Positions 1-12,697 of a DNA stretch of 64,000 nucleotides are shown piece after piece. Below the pieces are notes generated by a model. It did not search any database, had not been told where the DNA came from, and was given only the letters and a program-made list of their open reading frames with translations. The stretch lies in NCBI RefSeq assembly GCF_011386835.1, contig NC_088796.1, positions 69,267,468 through 69,331,467 on the forward strand. The letters run 5' to 3'. The translations under genes were made by a program, and so were the position numbers. The stretch's first letter is position 1. Each line of letters begins with the position of its first letter. The stretch is from Chrysemys picta bellii (lineage: Eukaryota; Chordata; Testudines; Emydidae).

Positions 1-1200
1 AAACTCAGCATATCATTTAATATTTGTCTTCTATATCTGTGTAGAATTTTCTGTATCGGTATAGCATTATCAACAGAGCATATTGCATTTAGAACTGGAA
101 AGTAAAAGAATTGATGTGATACAGGAACATGTATAATGAAGGTGGATGAGTTGTCATAAACTTTACAGAGTAGAAGTAAAATGAGATCAACAATCTTGTA
201 GTGAAAAACTTCACAGATGACTGTGGTTGCATCAGTTTATTCACAGAAGGACTTGTAATTACAATGTTTTTAACTGAAAGGAAAAGTAAAACCTTGAACT
301 GACATAGCTGCGTGTTTTTAAAAAAACAAAACTATCTTTTTAGCTATTGAGTATTTGGCTAATATTCCTTCCTTTTTGTTACTTATACTGGAATGATGTT
401 TGCACGTACCATGTAGATAGTAACTTGAACTGAAAAGGCTTGATGAATGATATTCTGCACATTTGACTTTAACAATATAGCACTTGTTAATACTCTGTAG
501 GTGGCAGCATTGGTGGTGAGTTGTATATTTTCTGTATCTTGCCCAGTGTGTCTTTCAGCTGAGAGTTTGCATTTCACAATATCCTGAGAAAAGGTTTTGC
601 AGCAGTGTTAACCATAAAATACTACACTTGTAATATGCCAGAAACATAAAATCTTTTATGTTAGTCTTGTGTGGACCACACTCAGGTACAGAGTTTATGC
701 AATTGAGATTAGTATAAAGAGATTATTTGAAGAAGAGGGAGAAAATTATGTAATAAATGACTCCTTTGATACTCAATGCATTTTTTAAAAAGCAATTTAA
801 GTTGTGAACATACCTTCAGTATCACTTTTATTGGAATTGTATTGAATATAATTTATTTCAATATGGCCAATTTTATGCACTCCATATCTTGAATCAGAAA
901 GTGACAGAAAAGTTTAATGTTCCTAATGTATTGATTGTTGGCAGAGCCAACAGCTCATACACAGTTTGGCTATTAGGGAGTATTTCTGGCTGGGTCTCTA
1001 GAGTTATTCCCTCATTGTCAAAAAATGACATCTGACTCTTCTGTGCACATGAACCATCACCAGAAACCTTCTGAGCTAACTTCACGTTTAAAGTATATCC
1101 TCACTAGTATAATCTTCATCAAGGCCCTTATCCTGAGAGCTATTAAGCACCCACAGTTCCCATTGTATTTTCAGTGGGTGTTGGGAAAGCACTGATTACT
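1..1200. other. AT-rich non-coding stretch, nothing recognised
   Basis: I see no coding pattern, splice-bounded exon, RNA gene or clear repeat here. The open frames at 383-577 and 894-1085 on the minus strand are short, low in complexity and resemble no family I know. Confidence 0.6.
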
Positions 1201-1583
1201 CAGGCCCCAATCCACAAAGCTACTTAGGTGCCTAAATCCCAGATTTAGACACCTAAATCCTGTTTTTTGCCTGCACTGTGATCCACAAAACTCGCACTGA
1301 ATCCTGTAGGTGCTGAAATTCACTCAATGCCTATATTTTTTTAGAGTACATGTTTCTTAGGAGATCCAGTAGGTATACTGAGAGGCTACCTATCAGGTCA
1401 AATCCTATTCAAAATCTGGCCAGGATGACAGTGGTGGTAGCCAGATTAGAACTTTGAGTCCAGTGGTTAGAATACTTGTCTGGGATGTGGGAGGCCCAGG
1501 TTCAATCCCTGGATTTGAATAGGGTCTTCTACCTCTCAGATTAGTGGTTAGAGCCCTTACCTGTGGGATATGCTGATGTGGGG

Positions 1584-1865
1584 GCTCCCTCAATCTCTCC
1601 TGTAGAAGCTGTTCCATTGGGGATAAATAATGAAAGTGATTGGAGCAGGGGGATTGGACTCTGTCTCCAACTTCCCAGGTGGGTGCCCTAACCACCGGGA
1701 TACAGAGTCTCTTTCTTGCTCATGCACCCAATGCCTGTTCAACTGAGCCCAGTGGTTAGGGAACTCACCTAGGAGGTGGGAGGCCATAGGTCCTGTCCCC
1801 CTGCTCCAATCACTTTCATTATTTATCCCCAATGGAACAGCTTCTACAGGAGAGATTGAGGGAGC
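1584..1865. repeat. Perfect 70-bp inverted repeat, 142-bp loop
   Basis: Positions 1584-1653 and 1796-1865 are exact reverse complements over 70 bases. Weaker inverted similarity continues on both sides: outward to about 1565 and 1884, and inward through the shared CCTAACCAC motif. The arms read outward from a GCTCCCTC sequence and contain a GATAAATAATGAAAG core. The loop carries a second SINE-like motif. In RNA this would form a strong hairpin. Confidence 0.9.
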
Positions 1866-2131
1866 ACCACATCAGAATATCCCATAGCTCAGCAGTTTTA
1901 GAGCACTCTTCTGAGAATCCTTTCTTTCCCTGTCTGGCAGAGAAGGGAATTTTGGGAGATCCAGGTTCATCACTGGCAAATCTTTTAGCCCATTGGTTAG
2001 AGCAATCAGGTGAGTAGGCATGGCACTGGTGCTGCTGTTTTGTGTGGAGCGAGGAAGCTGCCCGAGAAGCTATGTAGGTGCTTAAGCTGTCTTACTCCAG
2101 GAGAGGGGTTCGGTTCGTAGATCATCTACGC

Positions 2132-2442
2132 CAGGGGTTGGCAACCTTTCAGAAGTGGTGTGCCGGGTCTTCATTTATTCACTCTAATTTAAGGTTTCGT
2201 GTGCCAGTAATAGATTTTAATGTTTTTAGAAAGTCTCTTTCTATAAGTCTATAATATATAACTAAACTATTGTTGTATGTAAAGTAAATAAGGTTTTTAA
2301 AATGTTTAAGAAGCTTCATTTAAAATTAAATTAAAATGCAGAGCCCCCCGGACCGGTGGCCAGGACTCGAGCAGTATGAGTGCCACTGAAAATCAGCTCG
2401 CGTGCTGCCTTTGGCATGCGTGCCATAGGTTGCCTACCCCTG
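2132..2442. mobile_element. Non-autonomous hAT element (MITE), 311 bp
   Basis: The ends are inverted: the left starts CAGGGGTTGGCAACCTTTC, and the right end read in reverse starts CAGGGGTAGGCAACCTATGG. Flanking 8-mers match at 7 of 8 positions (ATCTACGC at 2124-2131, ATCTACTC at 2443-2450), which is the 8-bp target duplication expected for hAT transposases. The interior is AT-rich with no protein. It is nested inside the older element at 1201-2565, so it inserted later. Confidence 0.85.
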
Positions 2443-2565
2443 ATCTACTCAGAGCAAGACACCTCCCTGCAGCCCAGACTTAGCACTGTTCCTATGGATT
2501 TTTTTCCCTGGGTGCCTAAAAATAGGTGTGGCAACGCCTAAATCCCTTTGTGTATCCAGGCCTCA

Positions 2566-5500
2566 ATCCCTAATGACACAATGCAGGGTGAGCTCAAGTA
2601 CTAGTGTGCTGTGAACCCACCATCTTTTAGTGATGCTGAGTGAGCTGTGCTAATATCTTATGTTAATAATCTTGTTCATGAAAGCAGTTATATAACAGTA
2701 ATTGAAAGGGAATTCTAAAGTCAGGTAACAGCACTTGTTATAGCAGCATTATTTTTATAGAAATGGGTTAATTTTGCATATGTGTGGAAGGCAATAATAC
2801 ATTTTATTTGAAACTCTAAGCCAGTGCTGTCTGCTGTCATATCACCTTGCAGAACTTCATGTGACGACAAACTACAAAACAGCTTTATAGTTCCTCTTCA
2901 TAAATAGATCACCTACAGAATTGCATGTCGTACAGACTGTGCTTTCTGTGCCCAGTTGAGAAGCTCGATTTGTTTTGGGTGTTGTTAAACTATATGTGTA
3001 CCACACAGGTTTTTTTGTTTTGTTTTTGACACAATCTTTGCTTGCAACAATGGTGTGTTATTCTGTAGTACACCAAAAAAAAAAAAAAGATTTTTGAGGT
3101 AGGCCAAATCTTGATTGCCTTACTAATGCATGTAGTCCCATTAAAGTTTCATGAATAAGGTGAGCAGGATTTTGGCCCTTATAGAGTTAATAACTGAGAT
3201 TTTCATATTTTCAAGTTGGCTTCACAATTTAGACCTTCAGCGCCATAATTTGATCTTTGTATTAAAAGGACTCTGTGGTCTCGATTCTAGTATTGAATGT
3301 ATTAATTCATTGTTTTATACTGACTCATTGTTCAGTTATTTTTTGCCAGATAACTCTTTCTCCCCCCCTCCCCCTCCCGCAATGCATATATTTTTGGAGA
3401 CTGCAAGTGTTGAACCAGAGTCTGTAACAATGAGCTCTGACAATGCAGTAGCTTTGGAGTTAGGCTATTCTGTCCCATCAGTCTCTAATTAACAAAGTTC
3501 TACCCTGAGTTATGTCATGTATAAATAATTGAATACTTATCAAAACAGCCTGATCAATACTTTAAAAGATTATTCTCTTCTGCCTCTCTAAGGCTTGGTC
3601 CTGCAACTACAAATTAATATGACTCTTGCTCTGAGTAGTTGTATTGAAGTTGTGGTAGAAAGCACTGCCCTAGTAGTATTTTTGGGATCTGGCTCTCTGC
3701 TCACAAATGTTGTATTTATTTCTCATTGTTATAGAAATAACTTTAAGTAAAGCAGGATAAATAATATGCCATTCATGTAGGAACCTTATACTTTCCACTA
3801 ATTGAATTAAAGGTTAATTCAGAGCAAACTTGTACTGTAATGCCATAAAAAGAAGAGAAATTTAAAAATAATTTACTTTCTTAGTAGAACTGCCTGTGGT
3901 TAAGGGATGCCAGATCAAGCCCTTAGAAGCGGCAGTGAAATAGAGAACCAACTGATGTGCAAGGAATGAAGGATTGGATCCTAATATCAATTAACAGAAA
4001 AAATGCAGTCACCATAGCAAAAAGGCCTCAGAGATTGGCAATTAGATACAGTAAGAATGTTTGGAAGTTCCCAAGCTGGTGTCTCAAGTAACCTCCTTTA
4101 TTAACTTTTTCAACCCTGTTTAAATCTCTCACTACCTGTATGTTCAGAAAAGTGTTGGTGGTACAAAGACTTGCATCTTCCTAATTCACTTTCAAATAAG
4201 ACAATATTTTAGTATTGAGCATCCAAGTCCAAATGTCACAAGTCAAATTCCATGCTCAGTTACTTTGTGGAGCCCACTTAGCCTTTAACTTCAATGGGGT
4301 GGCAGGGATATGTAATTAAGGTCAGAAATGGCCTAATTCATTCATGCTTTTGAGCTTTAATCCAACATTAGTACAAAGATGTGTCTGTCCACTTCAAATT
4401 GCAAGAAGATGAGTTTCCAAAGCAGCACAGAATTTGGTCCACTCTTTTTCTTAATCATCAAATTTGCTTGCTAATGCTTCAAGACCATAGGTGAAATTGT
4501 GGTCTTCCTGAAGTCAGTGACGAAACTCCTGTTGACTTCAATGTGGCCATATAAGCTAATATGTCATCCATACCTTATTCAGGCAAGACTCTCCCTAGCT
4601 TCACTGGGAGTCTTGCCAGAACAGGGATTGCAGAATCTAAACCTAAATCATGAGATGGCTGAAGAAATGGGTAACTGAAAATGTAGTTTTTTCACGACTG
4701 CTTATTTGAGTCTGATCCTGTCCTGATAGTAGTATGACTGAAGTATTATTATTATATCATGGTTAGAACATAGTCTATGTGAAATGAATTTGCTGATTCA
4801 GTCTACAATAATTCCCAGTGGACAAAGGTGTCCACACAACAGCTGTTAACTTTGTTGGCTACCGCAATGTTTGTTTTCTCTGCTGAGCCTGCCATGTTCC
4901 TCCAGGAATGGCCTAAAGCTCATCAGTGGGGCAGTGTGCAGAAGCTGCTCCTGCATGCTCTGTGGGAAAAAGAAAGGAATTCAGTTTTCAGTGCAGTCAA
5001 TGGTACCTTTCATGAGCCCTAAGTTCATCTTATAAAATATAATTTGTTTACACTGTAATGTGAGCAAAGTTTTTCAAACCAAACAAAATAGACTACTGAT
5101 TGGGATATGCAGATACTTATTTTCAATTACAGATGCATTGAAAGATGTGCTACATGGGGAATAAACACAAATGCATTTGTGGGGTTTTTTTTTTTTGAGG
5201 TTACCAGGTCCAGTTCTATTACCATGCATATTTTAGAAAAGTAATCCGTACATCCTGAACAATATTTTTATTTTGTGTGCAAGATGTCTGTCATTTGCCC
5301 TATATATAGTTATACTTGTAAACTAGATGGGATATATCGGGGGAGGGGGAGGTGAGATGGGGTTTAAATGCTCTTAAATCAAGAATTAGGATTTCTGAGT
5401 GGGCAGTGACAGAATATACTGTCTTTCCAGAGTGTTACATTGTATCTGCATACTGAACATTTATTAGTTAATGTGCAGAATGTCTTGTGCTGTGAACCAA

Positions 5501-6306
5501 GTGAACCTTTCAATTTCTTCTGTATAATAAGTGCTGGAGGTGGTTTGAAATGGTTGCTGTAGGTGGATCTTTCTGTATAATTTTCACAGCTTGTTTGTGT
5601 TTATGGAAGGACTGTTAAAATGGAGAATGTTATTCTCCAGAGAACAGTTTATATTTATTATTTCTATGGCATTACTTGTTCCAACAGCTATCCATCTTTG
5701 TGGTGTTTTTTTGGTTTAAAAAAATTATCTAGAAAACTTGTATTTCTCACATGAAAAATTAATACTTACCCTTGGGGTAAAAATTCTTAGAAATACTGCA
5801 GATGTGTCTGGGCTTCAGAAGTTGAAACTAATAGAGTTGTATCAGTTACTTTAGGATGTGAGAGGGAGATTTTTGAAGCTATGAGCAATTCTGCAAAAGC
5901 ACTATAATCTGCAGTCCAGAACTAACAAAGCTGTTTCTTTAACTAATTGCAGAAAACCTGTATGAGAAATAGAATACATGCATTTCAAGTGTTGCTAGAA
6001 ATTTTTCCCCAAATGTGACTTTATTATAATAATCTTAAATTATTGTTTAGATGGGCTAGTGCTTGCCCTAGGTTTGATGGAGCTCTGTATGGTACAAAAG
6101 AGATGTACAGACCCATCCAGTTATCTCCGTGGCTGTACTAGGTCTGTGATGTGTGAATAACCAGGGCTGGAGGTGACCACACGAGGTAGCATAGGTAGAT
6201 GGCTACCAGTAATAGATGTCTTAATGCCTGCTGCTTGTTGGCATAGAAAATGATCATATTTTAAAAAAAACAAACCCACCTCTCCTATAAGTGGTGGCCC
6301 TTGTGA
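2566..6306. other. AT-rich non-coding stretch with old repeat scraps
   Basis: There is no convincing gene. A scrap near 4490-4560 with paired CTTCCTGAAGTCAGTGAC and TGTTGACTTCAATG motifs looks like a very old amniote interspersed repeat. A small hairpin at about 4582-4616 has arms GGCAAGACTC and GAGTCTTGCC. The 113-codon plus frame at 3151-3492 has low-complexity composition and no recognisable domain. Confidence 0.5.
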
Positions 6307-6528
6307 AATAATAATAATCAGTACTTCTATAGCACTTGTCATCTGTAGATCTCAAAATGCTTGGTAGAGGAGAATAATGGTCCCCAACAGATGAGTTGGG
6401 AAACGGTGTGGAGAAGTTAAGTGACTTGGCCATGGTAATCTAAGGGCCAAATCTGGAAGTACAATGTAGGCCACCACCTCTCCCAGCCTGGTGTACTATC
6501 CATTGGACTATTCTGCTTCCCTTATGGT
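6307..6528 (+). repeat. MIR-like CORE-SINE fragment
   Basis: The segment matches the general plan of amniote MIR-type SINEs: a TAGCACTTGTCATCTGTAGA start, a TCTCAAAATGCTT motif, a GAAGTTAAGTGACTTGGCC core, and a CTATCCATTGGACTA stretch near the end. It is heavily diverged and has no coding capacity. The assignment is from memory of the consensus. Confidence 0.6.
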
Positions 6529-6816
6529 GAACCATCTCTCATTTGTATCCAGCTGGATACCAGTCACTAATGTAGCCTTGTAAAGAGAGAGTTTCTCACA
6601 CTAACCTTTCTGTTGAAAAAAGACGCAAAGACATGAGTATATTTTAAGCTGTGCATGTACAACACCTGTCATCATTAGGAGTTAAGTACATACACTGGGA
6701 AGAAAATATCCTTCATTGTATCTACCTGTGTTGTGCCATCACAATGTAGCAGAATTTAAACCATGTAATTTTGCACAGCTGCTACAGATTTAAAGTTATA
6801 ACTATTTACTTTATTA

Positions 6817-6950
6817 AGGGCCTAATTCTGGCACCTTTGTTCATGTTAAGTAGTCCTTCACTTTCTGAGAAGCACCATTGATTTCACGGAGGCTACTCTT
6901 GGAGTAAGGAATACTCAACTGGAGTAAGATAGCAGACTTTGCCCATCCCC
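6817..6950. repeat. Old amniote interspersed repeat
   Basis: The left edge GGGCCTAATTCTGGCACC and the right edge ending ACTTTGCCC are loosely inverted. The interior carries the CACCATTGATTTCACGGAGG and GGAGTAAG motifs seen in ancient amniote repeats. The family name is uncertain. Confidence 0.4.
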
Positions 6951-7037
6951 CTCCCTTGAGTAGTGGTCCTGTCTCTGGTTCGTGGTGTGCCAGATGTTAT
7001 ATACTTACAAAAAATAGAAATGACAAGCTTGGCAAAC

Positions 7038-7138
7038 AGCATTTCCAGGGGATTAATGACTGGCCAAAGGTTAATGATCCTCAGCTTTGCCTTGTGCCAT
7101 CAACTTCCCCAGCCAGTCATTAATTCCCAGGAAATGCT
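7038..7138. repeat. 27-bp inverted repeat, 47-bp loop
   Basis: Positions 7038-7064 and 7112-7138 are reverse complements with two mismatches in 27. The arms start AGCATTTCC and end GACTGGC. I found no flanking target duplication. It may be a small fold-back DNA element or part of an older repeat. Confidence 0.7.
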
Positions 7139-8047
7139 TGTTCATTTAATTGTTATTGCTTATAAACTAATAGCTCTGTTCCAGAATCTTTTTCTTTTTA
7201 AAATACTGTCTGGAATCAGACCCCAGGAGTCTATGAAATTCTCTGATTATAGAGAAGCATATGGTATATAGAATATGGAAACTTTTTGGGTGATGCAGGG
7301 AGTGTTGTCTTTTGTGGTCTCGCCATTTTTCCCTCTCTTATTTCTCCTTCATTGCCACCAAAGGCCTTTTCTGGGTAACTGTTCCTTTTGATGAAGGAGA
7401 GCTGGATGAAACTCTTTCCTGAGCCAATCAGCGCCACTTTTCAGCCTTGAGAAGTTTGTTCAAGAATGGCGAGAAAAAGGTGCTTCTCCCTTCTCCAGCT
7501 CAAGAGGGAGAGTCACTACCCATAGGAAGTCCCCAGGTCTTTCTGTGCCAGGAAGTGAGAGATTGATTTTCTAATTAAGCCCATATCTCCTGTAATGAGG
7601 CTGTAGGATGGATTATTGCATAGTACATTACAGTACAGAATTTTGTCCATGCTGGCCCACCAGCTGGAAGAATGTTCCAGGGCAAAGTAAACAAAGTAGA
7701 ACTTACCTAGGTTACCTCTTGGAGGAGTGGGATAATCGAGAATTATCTTGGCGTGTCCTGGACAATGCAGAGAACTTATGGTTTGTGGATGTTCTATTTT
7801 TTAATTATTGGAATTGAGTTTTTGAGGTCTACAAAGTCCAAACCTAATGTAATTTCCCTTTTAGTATCAAATTAAGATTTTTGTAATCAGGAAAAGCAGG
7901 TTTTGACCTCTTTATAAAAGGTATTCGCCTATCTTGAGAACGGTCAGCACATTAAAAGAATAAGAACACTGTTGGAAATAGGACATGGAAACTTGTTGTT
8001 GTTTTAAGTCCAAAACAACATTTATCAAATGCTCTAGGTTCCAATTA

Positions 8048-8235
8048 CACCTCTATCCTGATATAACACTGTCCTCGGGAGCCAAAAAATCTTACCGCGT
8101 TATAGGTGAAACTGCGTTATATCGAACTTGCTTTGATCCGCCAGAGCGCGCGGCCCCGCCCACCCGGAGCGCTGCTTTACCGCGTTATATCCGAATTCGT
8201 GTTATATCAGGTCGCGTTATATCAGGGTAGAAGTG
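8048..8235. mobile_element. Mariner-type MITE, 188 bp
   Basis: The element lies between TA dinucleotides at 8046-8047 and 8236-8237. Inverted ends: the left reads CACCTCTATCCTGATATAAC and the right, reversed, reads CACTTCTACCCTGATATAAC. The interior has several GTTATA/TATAAC palindromic motifs and a CpG-rich centre. A TA target and this end are typical of Tc1/mariner (Tigger-like) short elements. A second copy in the opposite orientation is at 43093-43281. Confidence 0.85.
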
Positions 8236-8237
8236 TA

Positions 8238-10749
8238 AATACATTTGATTATATATCCACACATTTGTGTTTTGGCATACCATTACTTTTAAAATGGGAA
8301 GGCACATGCATCTAGTGATTTTAGGATTAAATTTATGAAAACAACATGAACATGTATAAACATTTGTTTGCTCTAAAGGGTATTGGCAAGTGTGTTATGG
8401 TTATTGCCATACATCTATTCATTATTGTAGAGGCCTATTAGCTTTTTATTCTACTATAAATAAATAACTTAATATCTTTCTGGTTTTTAGAAAAATGAAA
8501 GAATTGTAACCTCTGAGGGACCAATCAGAGCATTGCAAACAATGTAAATGTCCCCTTTGAACTTCCTCCGCAAGAGATAGCGGAGAGAAATGATAGGCAC
8601 AGATCACAGAGCTGTATAATCAGACTTTTTATATGAATTCTAAATGCAAATAAGGGAGTTGTCTGAGCAGCTCTTCCAGTATTTTGTTTGACAGTTGAGG
8701 TTATGTACTGTCCATAATCCACATGAGCAACTGCCATTGACAATCAACAGGCATTCTGTATTGGATGAAGAGACTATAAGGTAATGTTAATTCTTAAATG
8801 GATTATTTTAAAAGTGCTTGTAAAATATTCTGTCATTCATAACTAGATAATTAGGTTGTCTAGCTTTTTTCATGGGCAGAATACTTTATTATTTAATGTT
8901 TACATTGCAATGGCACCTACATATCAGACATGACAGTCCCTGCCCCAAACAGTTTACAACCTGAAAGGTAAGATCTAACAGCTGGATGAGACCTCAGGGG
9001 GTAGAGGCGGAGTGCAGGATAATAAAATGGGGTATTTTAGCACAGATAAGTTGTACATTCATGCGCATACGCTCTCGTTTATATATTTTTATATATCTAT
9101 ACCTATATATAGTCTCAACTCATGAATAGTGTTAGTTTTTGGAAAGTTTGGGTTAAATAGGATTTTTTTTGGGGGGGAATTTAACATTCTTGATGTCAAG
9201 AAATCAGATGTCTATTTGAAAGACTTATTGGTCATCAGAAGATAAGTATGGTGCTAAATTTGGTCACAGAACTGATTGCAGGACTTGAAATGCATAACAC
9301 GTTTAAGATAAGGCTATGCAGAACAGAGTGACAAGCTGCCTGATAGATAACTAATAAAACATGATTGCTTGGCACAAAGGCCTGAAGGGGGTCGGTATTT
9401 GCCAAAAACAAAGGGCTCTGATCCTGGGCTTGCACATGAAATCACAGTTAGAGAGAGGCCCTTCTGCTATCAAAACACATGAGGTAAAGAGAGGGGAGAA
9501 TTGGTTTACTAGCTGACTATTAGAAATGGTAAACATTTTTTTGTACTTCTGAAAATGATGTGAAACTCTAAGTTCATTGGGGGTGACTTTTTCCTAACCT
9601 ACTTAAAGGTTAGTTGAAGTGTTTTTAAAAATAGAGATTCTGGACAGTATTTCTGAAAAACATTCAGCATTTTTCAGCCAGCTGGACTGATTATATTGAA
9701 ATGGGGTTTAAAAACATAATTTGCTGTGACTCCTCACAAAAGTGGGAAATTACTGGAGTGCAGGTCCTAAATAAGCCTGTAGACTGTTCACCTGCATATA
9801 ATTCAAATTGCAGATCTTTTAGCTGTTTAGACTTTTTCTCCAGTACTGGTGAAGAGCCAAGTTAGGAAGCTGTGCAATGTATGGAATTTTTATTAACTCC
9901 AAGGGAGGATTGGAAGCCAACATTCTATGTGAGTTCTGTGCACAACTGCTGGATTAAAGCCCCTGAGTCCAAATTCCTAGTCCTCATTTATCTGAAAAAT
10001 CTTGGTCTCCTCTTTGTGTTTATAGATCTCAATCTGCTTTTTATGTGTTCTAATTAATTTGGTCTCTGAACACCATTGTCCCTGATTTACAGATGAGTAA
10101 ATTAAGGTACAGGAAGTTTAAGGGCTGGATTATACCTCTCTGATCTCTTCATGCCAAATCTCCTGCCAGTGCAGAAGGTGAAGCATACCACGTCCATGAC
10201 ATTCTTTCTCTGCTCCTAGCATCTGTGGAGGCAGGCCCTTTTGAGGTCATGAATCTTCTGCTATAATGATGTGTTTTGTAGGTGAGCATAGTGTGAAGCA
10301 GCTGTCAGGAAGGACTGAAGGACAGATTTTTCATCCAGACCTCAACTCAATCTCTGAATTTTAATTTTTGTTTGTGTGTGGTGTGGGTGTGTGTTTTTTT
10401 TTTTTTTTTTTTTTAGGTGCAATTCTGTGCTTGCACTGAACTGTGGGCATTAATATTAATAGTTGGATATCTAACTGCCTTTTTTGTGGGTGAAAGCAGG
10501 TATACTAATATATGTTAGTGCAATTTGCTGTGATTACAAAATGCAGCTTTTTGGTCCCCCAAATTTAAGTGTTTTGTCTTCTGAAGGGACAAAAGAAAAT
10601 CATCTTCAGAAATAATATATAATTTCATTAGGCTCTCTTGTAAAATGGTACTATTCTGCTTTGTTTACTGTAACAAAAAACAGTCTGACTTTCTTCTTGG
10701 ATTCCTCTGACACCTTTGTCTCTCCCTGTTGTCAACCTCTTGTTGACGT
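8238..10749. other. AT-rich non-coding stretch
   Basis: Short repeat pieces are visible: one like the GACAGTCCCTGCCCCAAA repeat at 8906-8990, and a MIR-like core at about 10070-10135 (ACAGATGAGTAAATTAAGG). A run of 21 T lies at 10394-10414. I see no gene. Confidence 0.5.
8906..8990 (+). repeat. Interspersed repeat fragment (copy 1 of 3)
   Basis: It contains the GACAGTCCCTGCCCCAAAC motif followed by AGTTTACAACCT. Related copies at 17300-17440 and 47455-47575 share the block GTACAA..CACAGAACAAAA then GTCC..GC and AGTTTACAGT. This is a known-looking amniote repeat whose class I cannot name securely. Confidence 0.5.
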
Positions 10750-10755
10750 GTGGTA

Positions 10756-11317
10756 GTGTGGTGGAATGTGTACAAATCTGCACTGGCCAGGCAAGAGTTA
10801 ACAATCTGCTAAGGGCTCAAGCAGTCCTGCCCAACTACACCTGCAAGGCATGTCAGGCCTGGAAGAAGGGCCTGAAAAGGTGAAACTCAGCTCAGTTAGC
10901 AGTAGCCCTGGGAGGAGTCCTCCTCTCCCAGAGGAGAGTGTAGCTGAGAACAGGGACTGCTTGCACAACTGCTGTCTATTTGAGCCCCTTCAGAGAAAGA
11001 TTGGTTGGCCTTCGAATGATTACAATTACTTTGGAACTCTTTATTAGTGACTTGCTGGTGGTTGTTGAACTGGAATATACCCTGCCAGAGGTCCCTTGAA
11101 AGAAGGGAGGCGTGTGAAAGTGAGTCATCTTCCTCCCCCTTTGGACCTCTGATAACCCTGGAAGGGGGTAGACTCAAGTGGGACTTGGCTGGAGGGCTGA
11201 TTCTTCCATGCCTGGACCTGTGCTGATGACTGTTCGGACCCTGAGGACTGGAGTCTGGATTAGTGCATGGCTCTGTCACACCCCAAGGGCATGGGAAACA
11301 GTCTGTGACAAATAGTT
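10756..11317 (+). repeat. Possible LTR fragment
   Basis: This GC-richer block stands out from its AT-rich surroundings. It starts TGTGGTGGAATGTG and ends near CTGTGACA, so TG...CA termini are possible. Its texture resembles turtle retroelement LTRs, but I found no matching 4-6 bp target duplication and no clear TATA box. The 162-codon minus frame across it is not recognisable. Confidence 0.3.
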
Positions 11318-12697
11318 TCTTAAATTCGAGGCGAGTTAGCCTTTTTGTGCGCATGTGTGTGTGAGAGTTAATATCTGTTTTCATTCCATTTTGGAATATA
11401 CTAGTACATGCACATCATTGTCTTAAATCTTTTCCAAGGGGAGTCTGTCCAAACTGAAATTTGAACTAACCAGCTGTATGCACTCTCATTACAACTTTGC
11501 CATGGCTTATGTGAATCTTCCAAATGAAACTCTTCATGTTTATTAAATTACTTGAGACTTTAAACAAAACTTAGAGGAAAATAACTCTCTTACTGCCCAG
11601 CTGAGGAAAAACCGATACATACAGGATAATTTCCATACTTTTCACATTTTAAGTTGTCTCCATTAACATGTACTGAGTACTTTAAGAAGAATGCATTTTA
11701 TTAAAATTAGACCTTATCTTCATGAAAGTGAGGATTTTCCTAACCAGGTGAAATGATTCTTGTTTGCTGGATGTTTATAGCTTTTCTTGTACATGTTTTG
11801 AGTGCTATAGCCTCGTTCCGATTTATTCTTGAGATTTTTAGGTCTTGCCTTTGAAAATAGTGATATACCTGGATTTGAACTTTGGGGTATGGATCAGAGT
11901 CCTATTTTAGCCTGATGTCTGTTAAGGGTCTGCAAGAGGACTGTGCCAGCCTGCAGCCTGGCTTTGAAGGACAAACATGCCCCGTTACAGAGCCAAATTT
12001 GGAAACTCCAGGATTTTCAGATTCTCTGACTTATACCAACATCCACAGGTATGCAAAATTTCATTTTAATCACTAAATTTACTGTGTAATTTCCTTCACC
12101 AACAAAAATATCACAAGTTATACTAACAGCTTATAGAATGCAGCTGTAAGTTTCTCTGTTAACAGGGCAACTACTAAAACTATAATTGTATGCAATATTA
12201 GAATGAGCAAGTCTGTGCAAAAAACAGTCTGAACCCCACCCAAACCAAAAACCTAATGTTTAGTATTGTCAGGGCAAAGCTCAGGGTATGTCTAAACAGC
12301 AGTGTAAGCCTGGCCTCAAGGCAAGCTCTTGGCCTCAAGGCAAGCCCCTCACTCCTCTTGCATCCACACTGAGGTTGCCCTAATCCAGGGCTTGAATCCA
12401 GGATCCCAGGACCCTGGAGGGCTGGAGGGTCCGAGCTTGGGTCAAGCTGGAACATAGGGTCCAAGCCCTATTGCTTTACAGGGTAGACATGGCACCAGTT
12501 TACTTGAGTTCCTTGGGCCAACTTCCTTAGTCCTCTCCATGCTAACAATCTGCAATGCACTCTACTGCAAAGGGAAGACACACACCCCACCCCCCCTTGC
12601 GAATGACAGCAGTTCAGGTCAGTGTTAACCCATTGTCTTCTGATCACCGATCTGCAAGCACAGTATCTGAGAGCTTCCAGGGTTTGAAATGGACAGC

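Larger units (their letters stand above)
1201..2565. repeat. Composite interspersed element with inverted ends
   Basis: The two ends are inverted relatives of each other. The left end reads CAGGCCCCAATCCACAAAG followed by a CTTAGGTGCCTAAA-type stretch, and the reverse complement of the right end reads AGGCCTGGATACACAAAGG followed by a TTTAGGCG stretch. The interior holds tRNA-SINE-like pieces: a B-box-like GGTTCAATCC at 1499-1508 and several copies of an AGTGGTTAGAG-type motif. A perfect inverted repeat lies at 1584-1865 and a younger hAT element is nested at 2132-2442. I found no matching target duplication at the outer ends, so the boundaries are approximate. A DNA transposon remnant is the best reading; a pile-up of old SINE copies is the alternative. 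Confidence 0.5.

Noticed and set aside
3151..3492. 113-codon plus-strand open frame
   Set aside because: Low-complexity content with a poly-proline stretch from a C run, no domain, no upstream or downstream exon pattern.
9060..9120. TATATATTTTTATATATC-type tract as a promoter
   Set aside because: Only simple AT-rich sequence; no gene follows it.
10896..11384. 162-codon minus-strand open frame
   Set aside because: Lies in a GC-rich repeat-like block; composition explains its length and I recognise no domain.
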